Source of the DNA: Dictyobacter aurantiacus
Lineage (GTDB): Bacteria > Chloroflexota > Ktedonobacteria > Ktedonobacterales > Ktedonobacteraceae
Reading direction: 5' to 3'
DNA: 64,000 bases
NCBI RefSeq assembly: GCF_003967515.1
Contig: NZ_BIFQ01000002.1
Span: 744,001-808,000, forward strand
Below the pieces are notes generated by a model that worked only from the letters and a program-made list of their open reading frames with translations, was not told the origin of the DNA and made no database searches. Position numbers and translations under genes: made by a program. Positions within the stretch are counted from its first letter, which is position 1. Each line of letters starts with the position of its first letter. This document shows, piece by piece, positions 51,523 through 59,847 of this stretch.

Positions 51523-51918
51523 TTAGCGGGTAGTGGGTTCGATGACGATGTAGACGCGATTGGGGGTATCTTCACCGACGATGCGCTGGAAGGCCGCGCC
51601 GTATTTATTAGCCAGGGCGGCACGGGCGGCTGGTCGCTCTTCGGGGCTGGCATCGCGGCCGACGCCGTCAACAGTTGGCTCGCCCTTCAGGTTGCCGATG
51701 CGATCAGAGGGGGACATGCTGACGCGGCCGGTGGCGCGAATGCGCTTGATCTTGCCGGTGGTCTGAGAGGTTGTAACATAGACTTTCCCCTGCTCGTATG
51801 CGAACCAGACGGTGGTGGGGACAGCACGACCATCCCTGCGATAGGTAGTTAGCACAAGAAACTCATGGGGCGCTAAAAAGGCGAAGGGGTCCTGAACGTT
51901 ATTATCTAATATGGTCAT
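51523..51918 (-). CDS. PPOX-class F420-dependent oxidoreductase-like protein
   Basis: A 131-residue split-barrel protein. FAFLAPHEFLVLTTYRRDGR, VPTTVWFAYEQGKVYVTTS and GKIKRIRATGRVSMSPSDR are the block order of PPOX-class proteins of the F420 type. Such proteins bind F420 or FMN and reduce small cofactors or xenobiotics. The start at 51918 is set because AGGAG lies inside the longer frame, 10 bases before this ATG. It differs in size and sequence from the PPOX-fold gene at 518-1048. Monocistronic. Confidence 0.85.
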   Translation of the reverse strand: MTILDNNVQDPFAFLAPHEFLVLTTYRRDGRAVPTTVWFAYEQGKVYVTTSQTTGKIKRIRATGRVSMSPSDRIGNLKGEPTVDGVGRDASPEERPAARAALANKYGAAFQRIVGEDTPNRVYIVIEPTTR

Positions 51919-52162
51919 AAGTATGACACTCCTCTTCAATCTTCATATATAGGCAGAGCAATAGCGATTGCTTGTTTCTTTAATTGACAACGCTAGCATA
52001 AATAGGCGATCGACCACAAGACGCCCCAATGCGCTGGCGTGGGTACAGGCGGCATCACAAGAATATGATCCTCGATTGCTGGTAAAAAAGGCAGTGGCGC
52101 ATATCGTATAATATTGATACAGCGCTGATTGATTTCGGTTCTCCCGGTGAAAGGTAACAAAG

Positions 52163-53743
52163 ATGGAGCAAAAAGTCTATCGTACCGAACTTACCCCACT
52201 GAGTTTTTTGGAGCGCAGTGCCCTGATTTTTCCGGAGAAGACGGCCATCATTCATGAAGAGAGGAGCTATAGCTATCGCGAGTTCGCCGAACGCGTCAAT
52301 CGTCTGGCCTCGCGCCTACGCGGTCTGGGACTGCAAAAGCACGAGCGCGTAGCGTTCCTGTGTCCCAATATCCCCGCCCTGCTGGAGGCACACTACGCGG
52401 TCCCGGCCGCCGGTGGCATCCTGGTCGCCATCAACAATCGGTTGAGCAGCAACGAGATCGGCTTTATCTTGCAGCATTCAGGCAGCCACTACCTGTTCGT
52501 TGATGACGAATTTTTTCCGCTGGTAGAATCCTTGCAGTTGGAACAGCCACTACAGATTATCCGTATCGCCGACAGCGGCTCACCTGATGATCCCTATGAA
52601 CAGTTCCTGGCGGAGGGTTCACCCGAGCCGCTGGAGAGCTGGCTGGAGGATGAGGAGGAGACGATCTCGATCAACTATACCTCCGGGACCACTGGCAATC
52701 CCAAGGGCGTCATGTACACCTATCGCGGCGCCTACCTCAATGCTTTGTCGGAAGTGATCGAGAGCGGTCTGACCAGCCAGAGCATCTATCTGTGGACGCT
52801 GCCGATGTTCCACTGCAACGGCTGGTGCTTTACCTGGGCCGTCACCGCCGTCGGCGCCACCCACGTCTGTCTGCGCAAGGTCGATCCGGCGCGCGTCTGG
52901 GACCTGTTCGAGAGCGAGAAGGTAACCCACTACAACGGGGCGCCGACCGTGCATATCTTCCTGGCCCATCATCCCAAGGCCCATCGCCTGGAGCAGCAGA
53001 TCACCGTGACCATCGCGGGCGCCCCGCCATCACCTACCCTGCTGGCGCAGCTCAGGAAGCTCAATATGCGGCCTATCCACGTCTATGGCCTGACCGAGAC
53101 CTATGGTCCCTACACGGTCTGTGAATGGCATGAGGAGTGGGGTGAGCTACCAGAAGAGGAGCAGGCCCGCTTGCTGGCGCGCCAGGGACAGGGCTACGTG
53201 ACCGCCGAACGGGCGCGTGTCGTCAATCCCAACATGGAAGATGTGCCGTGGGATGGGCAGACGATGGGCGAGGTGCTCATGCGTGGCAATAACGTGGCCA
53301 AGGGCTATTTTGACAATCCAGAGGCGACCGAGCGATCCTTCGCGGGCGGCTGGTTCCATTCCGGCGACATCGGCGTCTGGCATCCTGACAGCTATATCGA
53401 GCTGCGCGACCGAGCCAAGGACGTGATTATCTCGGGCGGCGAGAATATCTCGACCATCGAGGTGGAACAGACCATCGTCAAGCATCCAGCGGTCCTGGAA
53501 TGCGCCGTCGTGGCTATCCCCGACGAGGTCTGGGGAGAGCGGCCCAAAGCCTTTGTGACGCTGAAGCCGGACCAGGCAGCGACGGAGCAGGAGATCATCG
53601 ACTTCTGCAAGCAGCGGCTGGCCCACTTCAAGTGCCCAGTCGCCGTCGAGTTTGGTCCCTTGCCCAAGACCTCGACCGGTAAGGTCCAGAAGTATGTCCT
53701 GCGCGACAAAGTCTGGGCGGGACGCGAGAAACGGATCAATTAA
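52163..53743 (+). CDS. AMP-dependent acyl-CoA ligase, copy 1
   Basis: A 526-residue adenylate-forming enzyme. The P-loop reads INYTSGTTGNPKGVMYT (about 168-184), then the adenine site GLTETYGPYTVCEWH, HSGDIGVWHPDSYIELRDR with the ribose-binding Asp, and the catalytic Lys in PKTSTGKVQKYVLRDK. MFHCNGWCFTWA is typical of the medium/long-chain or plant-like acyl-activating branch. It activates a carboxylic acid to acyl-AMP and then acyl-CoA. GTGAAAGG precedes the ATG. Followed after 46 bases by a very similar gene, and then by an enoyl-CoA hydratase gene, so a fatty- or aromatic-acid pathway is likely. Confidence 0.93.
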   Translation: MEQKVYRTELTPLSFLERSALIFPEKTAIIHEERSYSYREFAERVNRLASRLRGLGLQKHERVAFLCPNIPALLEAHYAVPAAGGILVAINNRLSSNEIGFILQHSGSHYLFVDDEFFPLVESLQLEQPLQIIRIADSGSPDDPYEQFLAEGSPEPLESWLEDEEETISINYTSGTTGNPKGVMYTYRGAYLNALSEVIESGLTSQSIYLWTLPMFHCNGWCFTWAVTAVGATHVCLRKVDPARVWDLFESEKVTHYNGAPTVHIFLAHHPKAHRLEQQITVTIAGAPPSPTLLAQLRKLNMRPIHVYGLTETYGPYTVCEWHEEWGELPEEEQARLLARQGQGYVTAERARVVNPNMEDVPWDGQTMGEVLMRGNNVAKGYFDNPEATERSFAGGWFHSGDIGVWHPDSYIELRDRAKDVIISGGENISTIEVEQTIVKHPAVLECAVVAIPDEVWGERPKAFVTLKPDQAATEQEIIDFCKQRLAHFKCPVAVEFGPLPKTSTGKVQKYVLRDKVWAGREKRIN

Positions 53744-53789
53744 TCTCAAAGGAAGAGAACAGCACAATACAGCGGTGAAAGGCAGTGCA

Positions 53790-55367
53790 ATGATGCAAAA
53801 AGTCTATCGTACCGAGTTGTCACCCATTAGTTTTCTAGAGCGCAGCGCCCTGGTCTTCCCGGAGAAGACAGCCATCATCCACGGGGAGCGGCGCTATACT
53901 TATCGCGAGTTCGCCGAGCGCGTCAATCGGCTGGCCTCGCGTCTGAGGGCGCTAGGATTGAAGAAGCACGATCGCGTGGCGTTCCTCTGCCCCAATACGC
54001 CTGCCCTGCTGGAGGCGCACTACGCCGTCCCGACCGCCGGCGGCATCCTGGTCGCCATCAACACACGACTGAATAGCTCCGAAGTCGATTTTATCCTTCA
54101 CCACGCGGGCTGCTCGTTCCTGTTTGTGGATCATGAGCTGGCCCACCTGGTCAGCGCGGCGGATCTATCCGGCATCCAGACCATCCACATTCAGGACACC
54201 GGCCAGGCCGACGATCCCTACGAGCAGTTTCTGGCAGAGGGTTCGCCCGAGTCGCTGGAGAGCTGGCTGGAGGACGAGGAGGAGACGATCTCGATCAACT
54301 ACACCTCCGGGACCACCGGCAATCCCAAGGGCGTCATGTATACCTATCGTGGCGCCTACCTCAACTCCCTGGGCGTGGTCATTGAGACGCAGCTGACCAG
54401 CCAGAGCGTCTACCTGTGGACGTTGCCGATGTTTCACTGCAACGGCTGGTGCTTTACCTGGGCCATCACTGCTGTTGGCGGCACGCATATCTGCCTGCGC
54501 CAGCTAGATCCAGGCATGGTCTGGGATATTCTGGATCGCGAGCACGTGACCCATTACAATGGAGCGCCGACCGTGCATATCTTCCTGGTCAACCACGCCA
54601 AAGCGCACCGATTGGAGCAGCCCGCCACCGTCGCCATTGGGGGCGCGCCACCATCGCCCACGCTGCTGGCACAGATGCGGCAGTACAACATCCATCCCAT
54701 CCACCTCTATGGCCTGACCGAGACCTATGGCCCCAATACCGTCTGTGAGTGGCATCCCGAGTGGGACGCGCTCTCGGAGGAGGAACAGGCACGGCTAAAG
54801 GCGCGCCAGGGACAGGTGCACGTCACGGCGAGCCAGACGCGGGTTCTGGGTCCGGCGCTGCAGGAGGTGCCACAGGACGGGCAGACGATGGGAGAGGTAA
54901 TGATGCGCGGCAATACCATCGCCAGGGGCTACTATGCAAATGAGGCCGCTACCAGCCGGGCTTTTGAGGGCGGCTGGTTTCATTCCGGCGATATCGGGGT
55001 CTGGTATCCTGATAGTTATATCGAACTGCGCGACCGCGCCAAAGACATCATCATTTCGGGTGGTGAAAATATCTCGACCATCGAGGTCGAGCAGACCATC
55101 GTGCAGCACCCGGCCGTCCTGGAGAGCGCGGTCATAGCCATTCCGGATGAGACATGGGGCGAGCGGCCCAAAGCCTTTGTGACATTGAAGCCTGATCAAA
55201 ATCTGAGCGAGGCCGAGTTGATCAGCTTCTGTCGGGAACGGCTGGCCCACTTCAAGTGCCCGGTCGCCGTCGAGTTTGGTCCCTTGCCCAAGACCTCGAC
55301 CGGCAAGATCCAGAAGTATGTCTTGCGTGACAAGGCCTGGGCCGGCCAGCAGAAATACATACACTAG
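53790..55367 (+). CDS. AMP-dependent acyl-CoA ligase, copy 2
   Basis: A 525-residue tandem paralogue of copy 1, alike along the whole length (N-terminus MQKVYRTELSPISFLERSAL against KVYRTELTPLSFLERSAL). All catalytic motifs are kept: YTSGTTGNPKGVMYT, GLTETYGPNTVCEWH, and STGKIQKYVLRDK. Differences lie mainly in the region about 98-140 and 355-385, which shape the acyl pocket in the family, so the two may differ in substrate. AAAGG eight bases before ATG 53790 decides the start; the ATG at 53793 is next to it. The open frame reaches back into copy 1 in another phase, which is a shadow. Confidence 0.93.
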   Translation: MMQKVYRTELSPISFLERSALVFPEKTAIIHGERRYTYREFAERVNRLASRLRALGLKKHDRVAFLCPNTPALLEAHYAVPTAGGILVAINTRLNSSEVDFILHHAGCSFLFVDHELAHLVSAADLSGIQTIHIQDTGQADDPYEQFLAEGSPESLESWLEDEEETISINYTSGTTGNPKGVMYTYRGAYLNSLGVVIETQLTSQSVYLWTLPMFHCNGWCFTWAITAVGGTHICLRQLDPGMVWDILDREHVTHYNGAPTVHIFLVNHAKAHRLEQPATVAIGGAPPSPTLLAQMRQYNIHPIHLYGLTETYGPNTVCEWHPEWDALSEEEQARLKARQGQVHVTASQTRVLGPALQEVPQDGQTMGEVMMRGNTIARGYYANEAATSRAFEGGWFHSGDIGVWYPDSYIELRDRAKDIIISGGENISTIEVEQTIVQHPAVLESAVIAIPDETWGERPKAFVTLKPDQNLSEAELISFCRERLAHFKCPVAVEFGPLPKTSTGKIQKYVLRDKAWAGQQKYIH

Positions 55368-55404
55368 CCAGCCGCGCTGGTAAAATAGAAGGGAGGAGAT
55401 CTCC

Positions 55405-56178
55405 ATGTCATATCAATTGATCGAGCTAAGCTATGAGCAGGATATAGCTACCATTACCATGAACAACGTCAAGCGCCGCAACGCCCTGTCGCTGGCGCAT
55501 ATGCGGGAGCTGATCAGCGCCTTTCGCGAGGTGGGAGCCAGCCAGGCCAGCGGGGTCATGCTGGCGGCCAACGGAGCGGTCTTCTGCTCGGGCCATGACC
55601 TGTCCGAGATGGTGGACCAGGATCTGCCATTCATGACCAACCTGCTGGAGACCTGTACAACGCTGATGAACGCGATCCAGGAGATCCCGCAGCCGGTGCT
55701 GGCCTGTGTGCAGGGAGTGGCGACGGCCGCCGGCTGCCAGCTGGTCGCCACCTGCGACCTGGCGGTGGCGGCGGAAAACGCCAGCTTCGCCACCCCTGGC
55801 GTCAAGATCGGCTGGTTCTGCACCACGCCGATGATCGCCCTGAGCCGCAACATCGGGCGCAAGCGCGCCATGGAGATGCTGCTCACCGGTGATCCGATCG
55901 ACGCCCGCACGGCCTCCGACTGGGGACTGGTGAACCGCGTCGTGTCGGCCGAACAGCTACGAGAGGAGGCGCTACGCCTGCTCAAGGCCGCCAGTTGCAA
56001 CAGCTTCAATGCCCGCAGCATCGGAAAGCACGCCTTCTATAACCAGATCGACCTACCACAATCTCAGGCCTATGACTATGCGCAGGGGATCATGGCCTCG
56101 GCCTCACAGATACTCGATGCCAGCGAAGGGATGCGCGCTTTCCTGGAAAAGCGCCAGCCCGCATTTGAGCACAAATGA
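55405..56178 (+). CDS. Enoyl-CoA hydratase/isomerase-family protein
   Basis: A 257-residue crotonase-fold protein. The first oxyanion-hole strand is FCSGHDLSEM, the second ATAAGCQLVATCDLAVA. TPGVKIGWFCTTPMIALSR lies where the catalytic glutamates usually sit; the usual Glu of hydratases is not obvious there, as in the ECHDC3-like subgroup, so the activity is uncertain. AGGAG before the ATG is strong. It starts 37 bases after the second acyl-CoA ligase and completes the operon; the CoA thioester made by the ligases is the likely substrate. Confidence 0.88.
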   Translation: MSYQLIELSYEQDIATITMNNVKRRNALSLAHMRELISAFREVGASQASGVMLAANGAVFCSGHDLSEMVDQDLPFMTNLLETCTTLMNAIQEIPQPVLACVQGVATAAGCQLVATCDLAVAAENASFATPGVKIGWFCTTPMIALSRNIGRKRAMEMLLTGDPIDARTASDWGLVNRVVSAEQLREEALRLLKAASCNSFNARSIGKHAFYNQIDLPQSQAYDYAQGIMASASQILDASEGMRAFLEKRQPAFEHK

Positions 56179-56218
56179 GAGGGAAACGCAAAGCGTTTGA
56201 TCCATCTATAGCCTGCCT

Positions 56219-56236
56219 GGGGGCGCTGACGCCCCC
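56219..56236. terminator. Short GC hairpin downstream of the hydratase gene
   Basis: GGGGGCG (56219-56225) pairs with CGCCCCC (56230-56236), loop CTGA. It lies 41 bases beyond the stop codon and next to the long palindrome. Confidence 0.5.
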
Positions 56237-56244
56237 ATTCTCTA

Positions 56245-56312
56245 AATTTTACATGCAAGTGATGCTAAAAATGCGCTTAAGCGCATTTTTAGCATCACTT
56301 GCATGTAAAATT
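56245..56312. repeat. Perfect 68-bp palindrome (34-bp arms) between convergent genes
   Basis: 56245-56278 pairs with 56279-56312 without loop; the centre is GCGCTTAAGCGC. It lies between the ends of the enoyl-CoA hydratase gene and the histidine kinase gene, with a short GCGCTCC/GGAGCGC hairpin at 56318-56334, so it can terminate both. It is AT-richer than most members. Confidence 0.9.
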
Positions 56313-56344
56313 CTTTATGCGCTCCGAAGGAGCGCGAGAGCCGG

Positions 56345-57880
56345 CTAACTGAATTTATGCGTGGAGGTAGCGAGCGCCTCCTGGCTGGCCGGGATATGTA
56401 ATAGCGGCAGGCGCACCTCGAAGAGGGTGCCTTTTCCTGGCTGGCTTTCGACATGGACGTCGCCGCCATGGGCCTGCACGATCCATTGGACGATAGAGAG
56501 TCCCAGACCAGTGCCTCCTACTTCTTTCTGCGCACCACTAGATGTGGAGGGATTGTGTGAACGCGCGCGGTCGACGCGGTAGAAACGGTCGAAGAGATAG
56601 GGCAGGTGCTCATCGGAGATACCCGGTCCATCGTCTTGCACGCGCAGCATTCCCCATTTGTCAGATGCAGCGGTCAGCTCTACGTGAACGCGCTGGCCGC
56701 TGCCGTGGGTATATTTGATGGCGTTCTCGATCAGGTTGAGCATCATGCGGGTCAGGTAGTGGGGATCGCCGTTGACGAGCAGCTCTGGCAGGTCTCCGGT
56801 AGCCAGGATAATATCGTGCTCGCGCGCAAGCGGCAGCAGGCGCTCGACGCATTCCAGGGCGAGATCGCTCAGGTCCACCTGCTGCCGCTGCAGGGTGAGC
56901 TGTCCGGTATCAGCCCGCGCTAGCAGCAACAGGCTATTGACGATATTTGTCATGTGTACATTCTCGGACTGCACCAGCTCCAGGATCTGCCTGTGTTCCT
57001 CGCAGTTATGCGGCTGCGTCAGGGCGCGATTCAGCTCCAGATCGATGATGGTCAGCGGAGTGCGCAACTCGTGGCTAGCGTCCGCGGTAAACTGCGTCTG
57101 CCGCCGGAAGGCTGCGTCCAGGCGACCGAGCATCTGATCAAAGGTCGCCGCCAGCTCGCCAAACTCGTCCCTGAGATTCAGATTCAGGCGGCGGCGCAGA
57201 TCCGTAGCATTGATCTCGTTGGCCATGCGCGTAATCATCTTAACGGGGCGCAGCGCCCTGCCAGCCAACCAGTAACCACCGATAGCCGCCGCCAGCAGCC
57301 CTAGAATGCCATGGAATAGCCAGATCACAAAGAGCGGCATCACCGCCTTCCGAGGCAGGCCGACCACCAGGGTCGCAATACGCTTATTTTGATCCAGGAC
57401 CGGGGTAATTACGACGCGATAGTTATTGTTGACGTTATAGCCCCAGTTACCCCAGTGCTGGTCCTGCCCCTGGCTTTGTGGAATGGTCAGATCACTAATC
57501 GCCTGACCCTGCCGAACTTTATCCTGTAATTGCTGAATGCTGACAGCGGGCAACGTCCCATGTTTATCGAGGATCGCGTTGCTGGAGTCGAGCAACAATA
57601 CAATTTCGTCGGAGTTCAGCTTTTTATCGAGGGTGGCAGGAGACTGATGCAGTGACAACATCTGGCGATAACCCGCGCTGAGCTGTTGCGCCTCCTGATA
57701 GATCTGCATCTCCAGGTTGCTCTCGGCAGTCGCGGGATTAAACAGGACCTGGGACGCATAGAGGCTGCCCCCAAAAATTACCATGATAATGGCCATCACC
57801 ACCAGGTAGCTCAACATCAGACGCACCCGAACGCTCGACCAGAAGGCCAGGAACACATGTAAAAAACCTCGTCGTTTCAT
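56345..57880 (-). CDS. Two-component sensor histidine kinase
   Basis: A 511-residue kinase. TM1 spans about 20-42 and TM2 about 180-205, with an extracytoplasmic sensor of about 135 residues between them. A HAMP linker (RPVKMITRMANEINATDLRR) follows. The HisKA box is FTADASHELRTPLT with the phospho-His, then N box NLIENAIKYTHG, G1 DDGPGIS and G2 GTGLGLSIVQ. The start codon overlaps the stop of the response regulator gene by four bases (ATGA), so the pair is co-translated. The C-terminal 17 residues after the ATPase domain are extra. The signal is unknown. Confidence 0.95.
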   Translation of the reverse strand: MKRRGFLHVFLAFWSSVRVRLMLSYLVVMAIIMVIFGGSLYASQVLFNPATAESNLEMQIYQEAQQLSAGYRQMLSLHQSPATLDKKLNSDEIVLLLDSSNAILDKHGTLPAVSIQQLQDKVRQGQAISDLTIPQSQGQDQHWGNWGYNVNNNYRVVITPVLDQNKRIATLVVGLPRKAVMPLFVIWLFHGILGLLAAAIGGYWLAGRALRPVKMITRMANEINATDLRRRLNLNLRDEFGELAATFDQMLGRLDAAFRRQTQFTADASHELRTPLTIIDLELNRALTQPHNCEEHRQILELVQSENVHMTNIVNSLLLLARADTGQLTLQRQQVDLSDLALECVERLLPLAREHDIILATGDLPELLVNGDPHYLTRMMLNLIENAIKYTHGSGQRVHVELTAASDKWGMLRVQDDGPGISDEHLPYLFDRFYRVDRARSHNPSTSSGAQKEVGGTGLGLSIVQWIVQAHGGDVHVESQPGKGTLFEVRLPLLHIPASQEALATSTHKFS

Positions 57881-58563
57881 ACACGCTCCCGTTGTGGCTG
57901 GGCCAGCCGATAGCCGATGCCACGAATAGTCGTCAGCAGCTTAACCTCAAATGGATCATCGATCTTGCGGCGTAGACGACGCACATAAACATCGATCACA
58001 TTCGAGCTACACTCAAAATCATAGTTCCAGATATGCTGCTCAATCATCTCGCGCGTCACCACCTGGTCGGGATGATACATAAAGTATTCCAGCAGGGCGA
58101 ACTCTTTTGGCGTCAGATCGATGGTGCGCCGGTCACGCTCCACGATATGGGTAACCGGATCGACAATCAGGCCACCAAATTCCAGGCGGCCGCTGGTATA
58201 GGGATGGTTGCGACGCAGCAAAGCACGCAGGCGGGCCAGCAGTTCGCGCATCGCGAAGGGCTTAACCAGGTAATCGTCCGCGCCGTAGTCCAGGCCCTGC
58301 ACGCGATCATTGACGCTATCGCGCGCGGTCAACAGCAGGATCGGAGTATGAATACGTCTGCGGCGCAGGTCCCGGCACACCTCCAGACCATTTTTCTCGG
58401 GCAACAAAATATCCAGGATAATCAGATCATACGGCGTCAGTTCTGCCAGGTCCTGCCCCTCCTGCCCATCATAAGCGGTATCGACACTATATCCCTCATG
58501 GGTCAGATTCATTTGCAATGAGCTATTCAAGCGATGATTATCTTCAACAACCAGGATACGCAT
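57877..58563 (-). CDS. OmpR/PhoB-family response regulator
   Basis: A 228-residue regulator. The receiver has ILVVEDN, the phospho-acceptor Asp in DLIILDILLPEKNG, and Lys in DYLVKPFAMREL. The C-terminal winged helix includes LTPKEFALLEYFMYHPDQVV and the recognition part SNVIDVYVRRLRRKIDDPF. ATG 58563 is chosen because the domain begins there, with a GGGGGG-rich ribosome site; the frame extends 48 codons upstream without family match. First gene of the operon with the kinase; a REP-like hairpin lies just before it. Confidence 0.95.
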   Translation of the reverse strand: MRILVVEDNHRLNSSLQMNLTHEGYSVDTAYDGQEGQDLAELTPYDLIILDILLPEKNGLEVCRDLRRRRIHTPILLLTARDSVNDRVQGLDYGADDYLVKPFAMRELLARLRALLRRNHPYTSGRLEFGGLIVDPVTHIVERDRRTIDLTPKEFALLEYFMYHPDQVVTREMIEQHIWNYDFECSSNVIDVYVRRLRRKIDDPFEVKLLTTIRGIGYRLAQPQRERV

Positions 58564-58588
58564 AGAACCACCCCCCATGTCATGTATA

Positions 58589-58618
58589 CGTAAGTGCCGG
58601 GCTGGCCCCGGCTTTACG
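58589..58618. repeat. REP-like hairpin upstream of the response regulator gene
   Basis: CGTAA...GCCGGG, loop CTGG, CCCCGGC...TTACG; outer and inner stems both pair. It lies in the 5' leader of the two-component operon, 26 bases before the start codon, and might influence its expression. Confidence 0.6.
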
Positions 58619-58755
58619 CGCAGCTCTCCATTTGGAACTCTCACATTACAACGATTATCGCACAACAAGATGACAGATTGATGACAAAAAAGAGGAGAGT
58701 TTTTCACGCTTTCGTCATGTGAAATCCCTACACTTCTGGTGTATGGAAGTTAAGC

Positions 58756-58852
58756 GCCTCCGCACGGGCGGGTGCGTACGCACCCGCGATGTTTATGTAT
58801 GGTGTGGTGAAAACCGTGCGCGGTGCGCACGGTTTTCACCACACCATACATA
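58756..58852. repeat. Hairpin cassette: 20-bp palindrome plus 28-bp-arm hairpin
   Basis: CCGCACGGGCG is followed by the 20-bp palindrome 58768-58787 (GCGGGTGCGT with its complement), then a hairpin with arms 58794-58821 and 58825-58852. In other copies the palindrome place is taken by GCGGCCGC sites, so the pairing is conserved with different bases. Confidence 0.82.
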
Positions 58853-58941
58853 TGAAGGCGCCGCGGGCGCCTTGCGTCAGGAATCGCGGGTACGAACCGG
58901 TATGCAAAAAGATATATGAAATAGGAGAAAAGAGGAAAGAT

Positions 58942-59343
58942 ATGGCAACACGGATTTTGCAGATTATTCTGGGTATCGCCGGTCTGGGCGCGCTCGCGTT
59001 GGGGATATTGATCTGGACGACGGGCATGAACGTGTACGCGATCCATATGCTATGTGGATTGATCGTGGCGCTGACACTGCTGGTCGGCGGCATCCTGGCC
59101 GTGACGACGCGGGAGTTAAGGATCTGGGGCATCGTGGGTATTATATACGCCCTGATTGTACCAGTCTTCGGCATCACGCAGTTCAACATTCTGCCAGGCA
59201 ACCTGCACTGGCTGATTCAGACGGCACACCTGCTGGTTGGACTTGGCGCCATCGCGCTGGCCGGCAATCTCATTACGCGTTCACTGGCGCTTAAACGGAT
59301 GGGCAGCAACGGCGCCACGGCCAGATCTCAGATCGCACGCTAA
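58942..59343 (+). CDS. Small membrane protein with four TM segments
   Basis: A 133-residue protein with hydrophobic segments at about 8-28, 32-55, 63-83 and 94-118. I recognise no named family. The conserved-looking HMLCGLIVALTLLVGGILAV and LHWLIQTAHLLVGLGAIAL have a His on the membrane face, which may bind haem or a metal, but that is only a possibility. GAGGAAAG before ATG 58942 sets the start. It is 25 bases before the cupredoxin lipoprotein gene in the same direction, so they probably form an operon. Confidence 0.65.
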   Translation: MATRILQIILGIAGLGALALGILIWTTGMNVYAIHMLCGLIVALTLLVGGILAVTTRELRIWGIVGIIYALIVPVFGITQFNILPGNLHWLIQTAHLLVGLGAIALAGNLITRSLALKRMGSNGATARSQIAR

Positions 59344-59368
59344 TACATAAAAGATAGATAGGTAGATC

Positions 59369-59755
59369 ATGATATTAAAACGAGTAAGTATGATCGTGGT
59401 CTGCGCCGTGCTGCTGACATTGGTGCTGACCGCCTGTAGTCTGGGGGGAGCCGCCAGTACGGGTCCCAACCAGGTGCATATGGACAATACCAGTTTTGTG
59501 CAATCGTCCGTTACCATCAAAAAGGGTGAGAGCATCACGCTGGTGTCGGATACGCTGATCGGGCATACCATCGCCAACGGCACCTGGAAAGACGGAGCCA
59601 GTCAACCAGCGCAGGAACCGGGAGCGCCCAGAGTTGATAACATAGCCATCGGCGGCAATAGCTCCGGGGAGATCGGGCCCTTCAATACAGCGGGCACGTT
59701 CAAGCTCTACTGCACTATCCACAGCGGCATGAATCTGACCGTCATCGTACATTGA
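59369..59755 (+). CDS. Cupredoxin-domain lipoprotein
   Basis: A 128-residue exported copper protein. The signal peptide ends in the lipobox VLTAC (Cys 23). The mature part is a single cupredoxin fold with the copper site His in IGHTIANG, and Cys-x-x-His-x-x-x-Met in LYCTIHSGM, a type 1 copper pattern like plastocyanin or auracyanin. It would carry electrons outside the membrane. The ribosome site is weak (TAGGTAGATC), perhaps because of coupling with the membrane protein gene 25 bases upstream. Partner unknown; the adjacent four-TM protein is a candidate. Confidence 0.88.
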   Translation: MILKRVSMIVVCAVLLTLVLTACSLGGAASTGPNQVHMDNTSFVQSSVTIKKGESITLVSDTLIGHTIANGTWKDGASQPAQEPGAPRVDNIAIGGNSSGEIGPFNTAGTFKLYCTIHSGMNLTVIVH

Positions 59756-59761
59756 TCATTA

Positions 59762-59802
59762 ATGCGGGAAGCGAAGGATTATGAGCGACTGACTTCCCGC
59801 AT
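59762..59802. terminator. Terminator between convergent cupredoxin and SDR genes
   Basis: ATGCGGGAAG (59762-59771) pairs with CTTCCCGCAT (59793-59802), loop of 21 bases, between the two stop codons. Confidence 0.6.
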
Positions 59803-59847
59803 CGATCCTGCTATCTCACTCTTTTTCGGGGGTGTATCTTTTCATCA

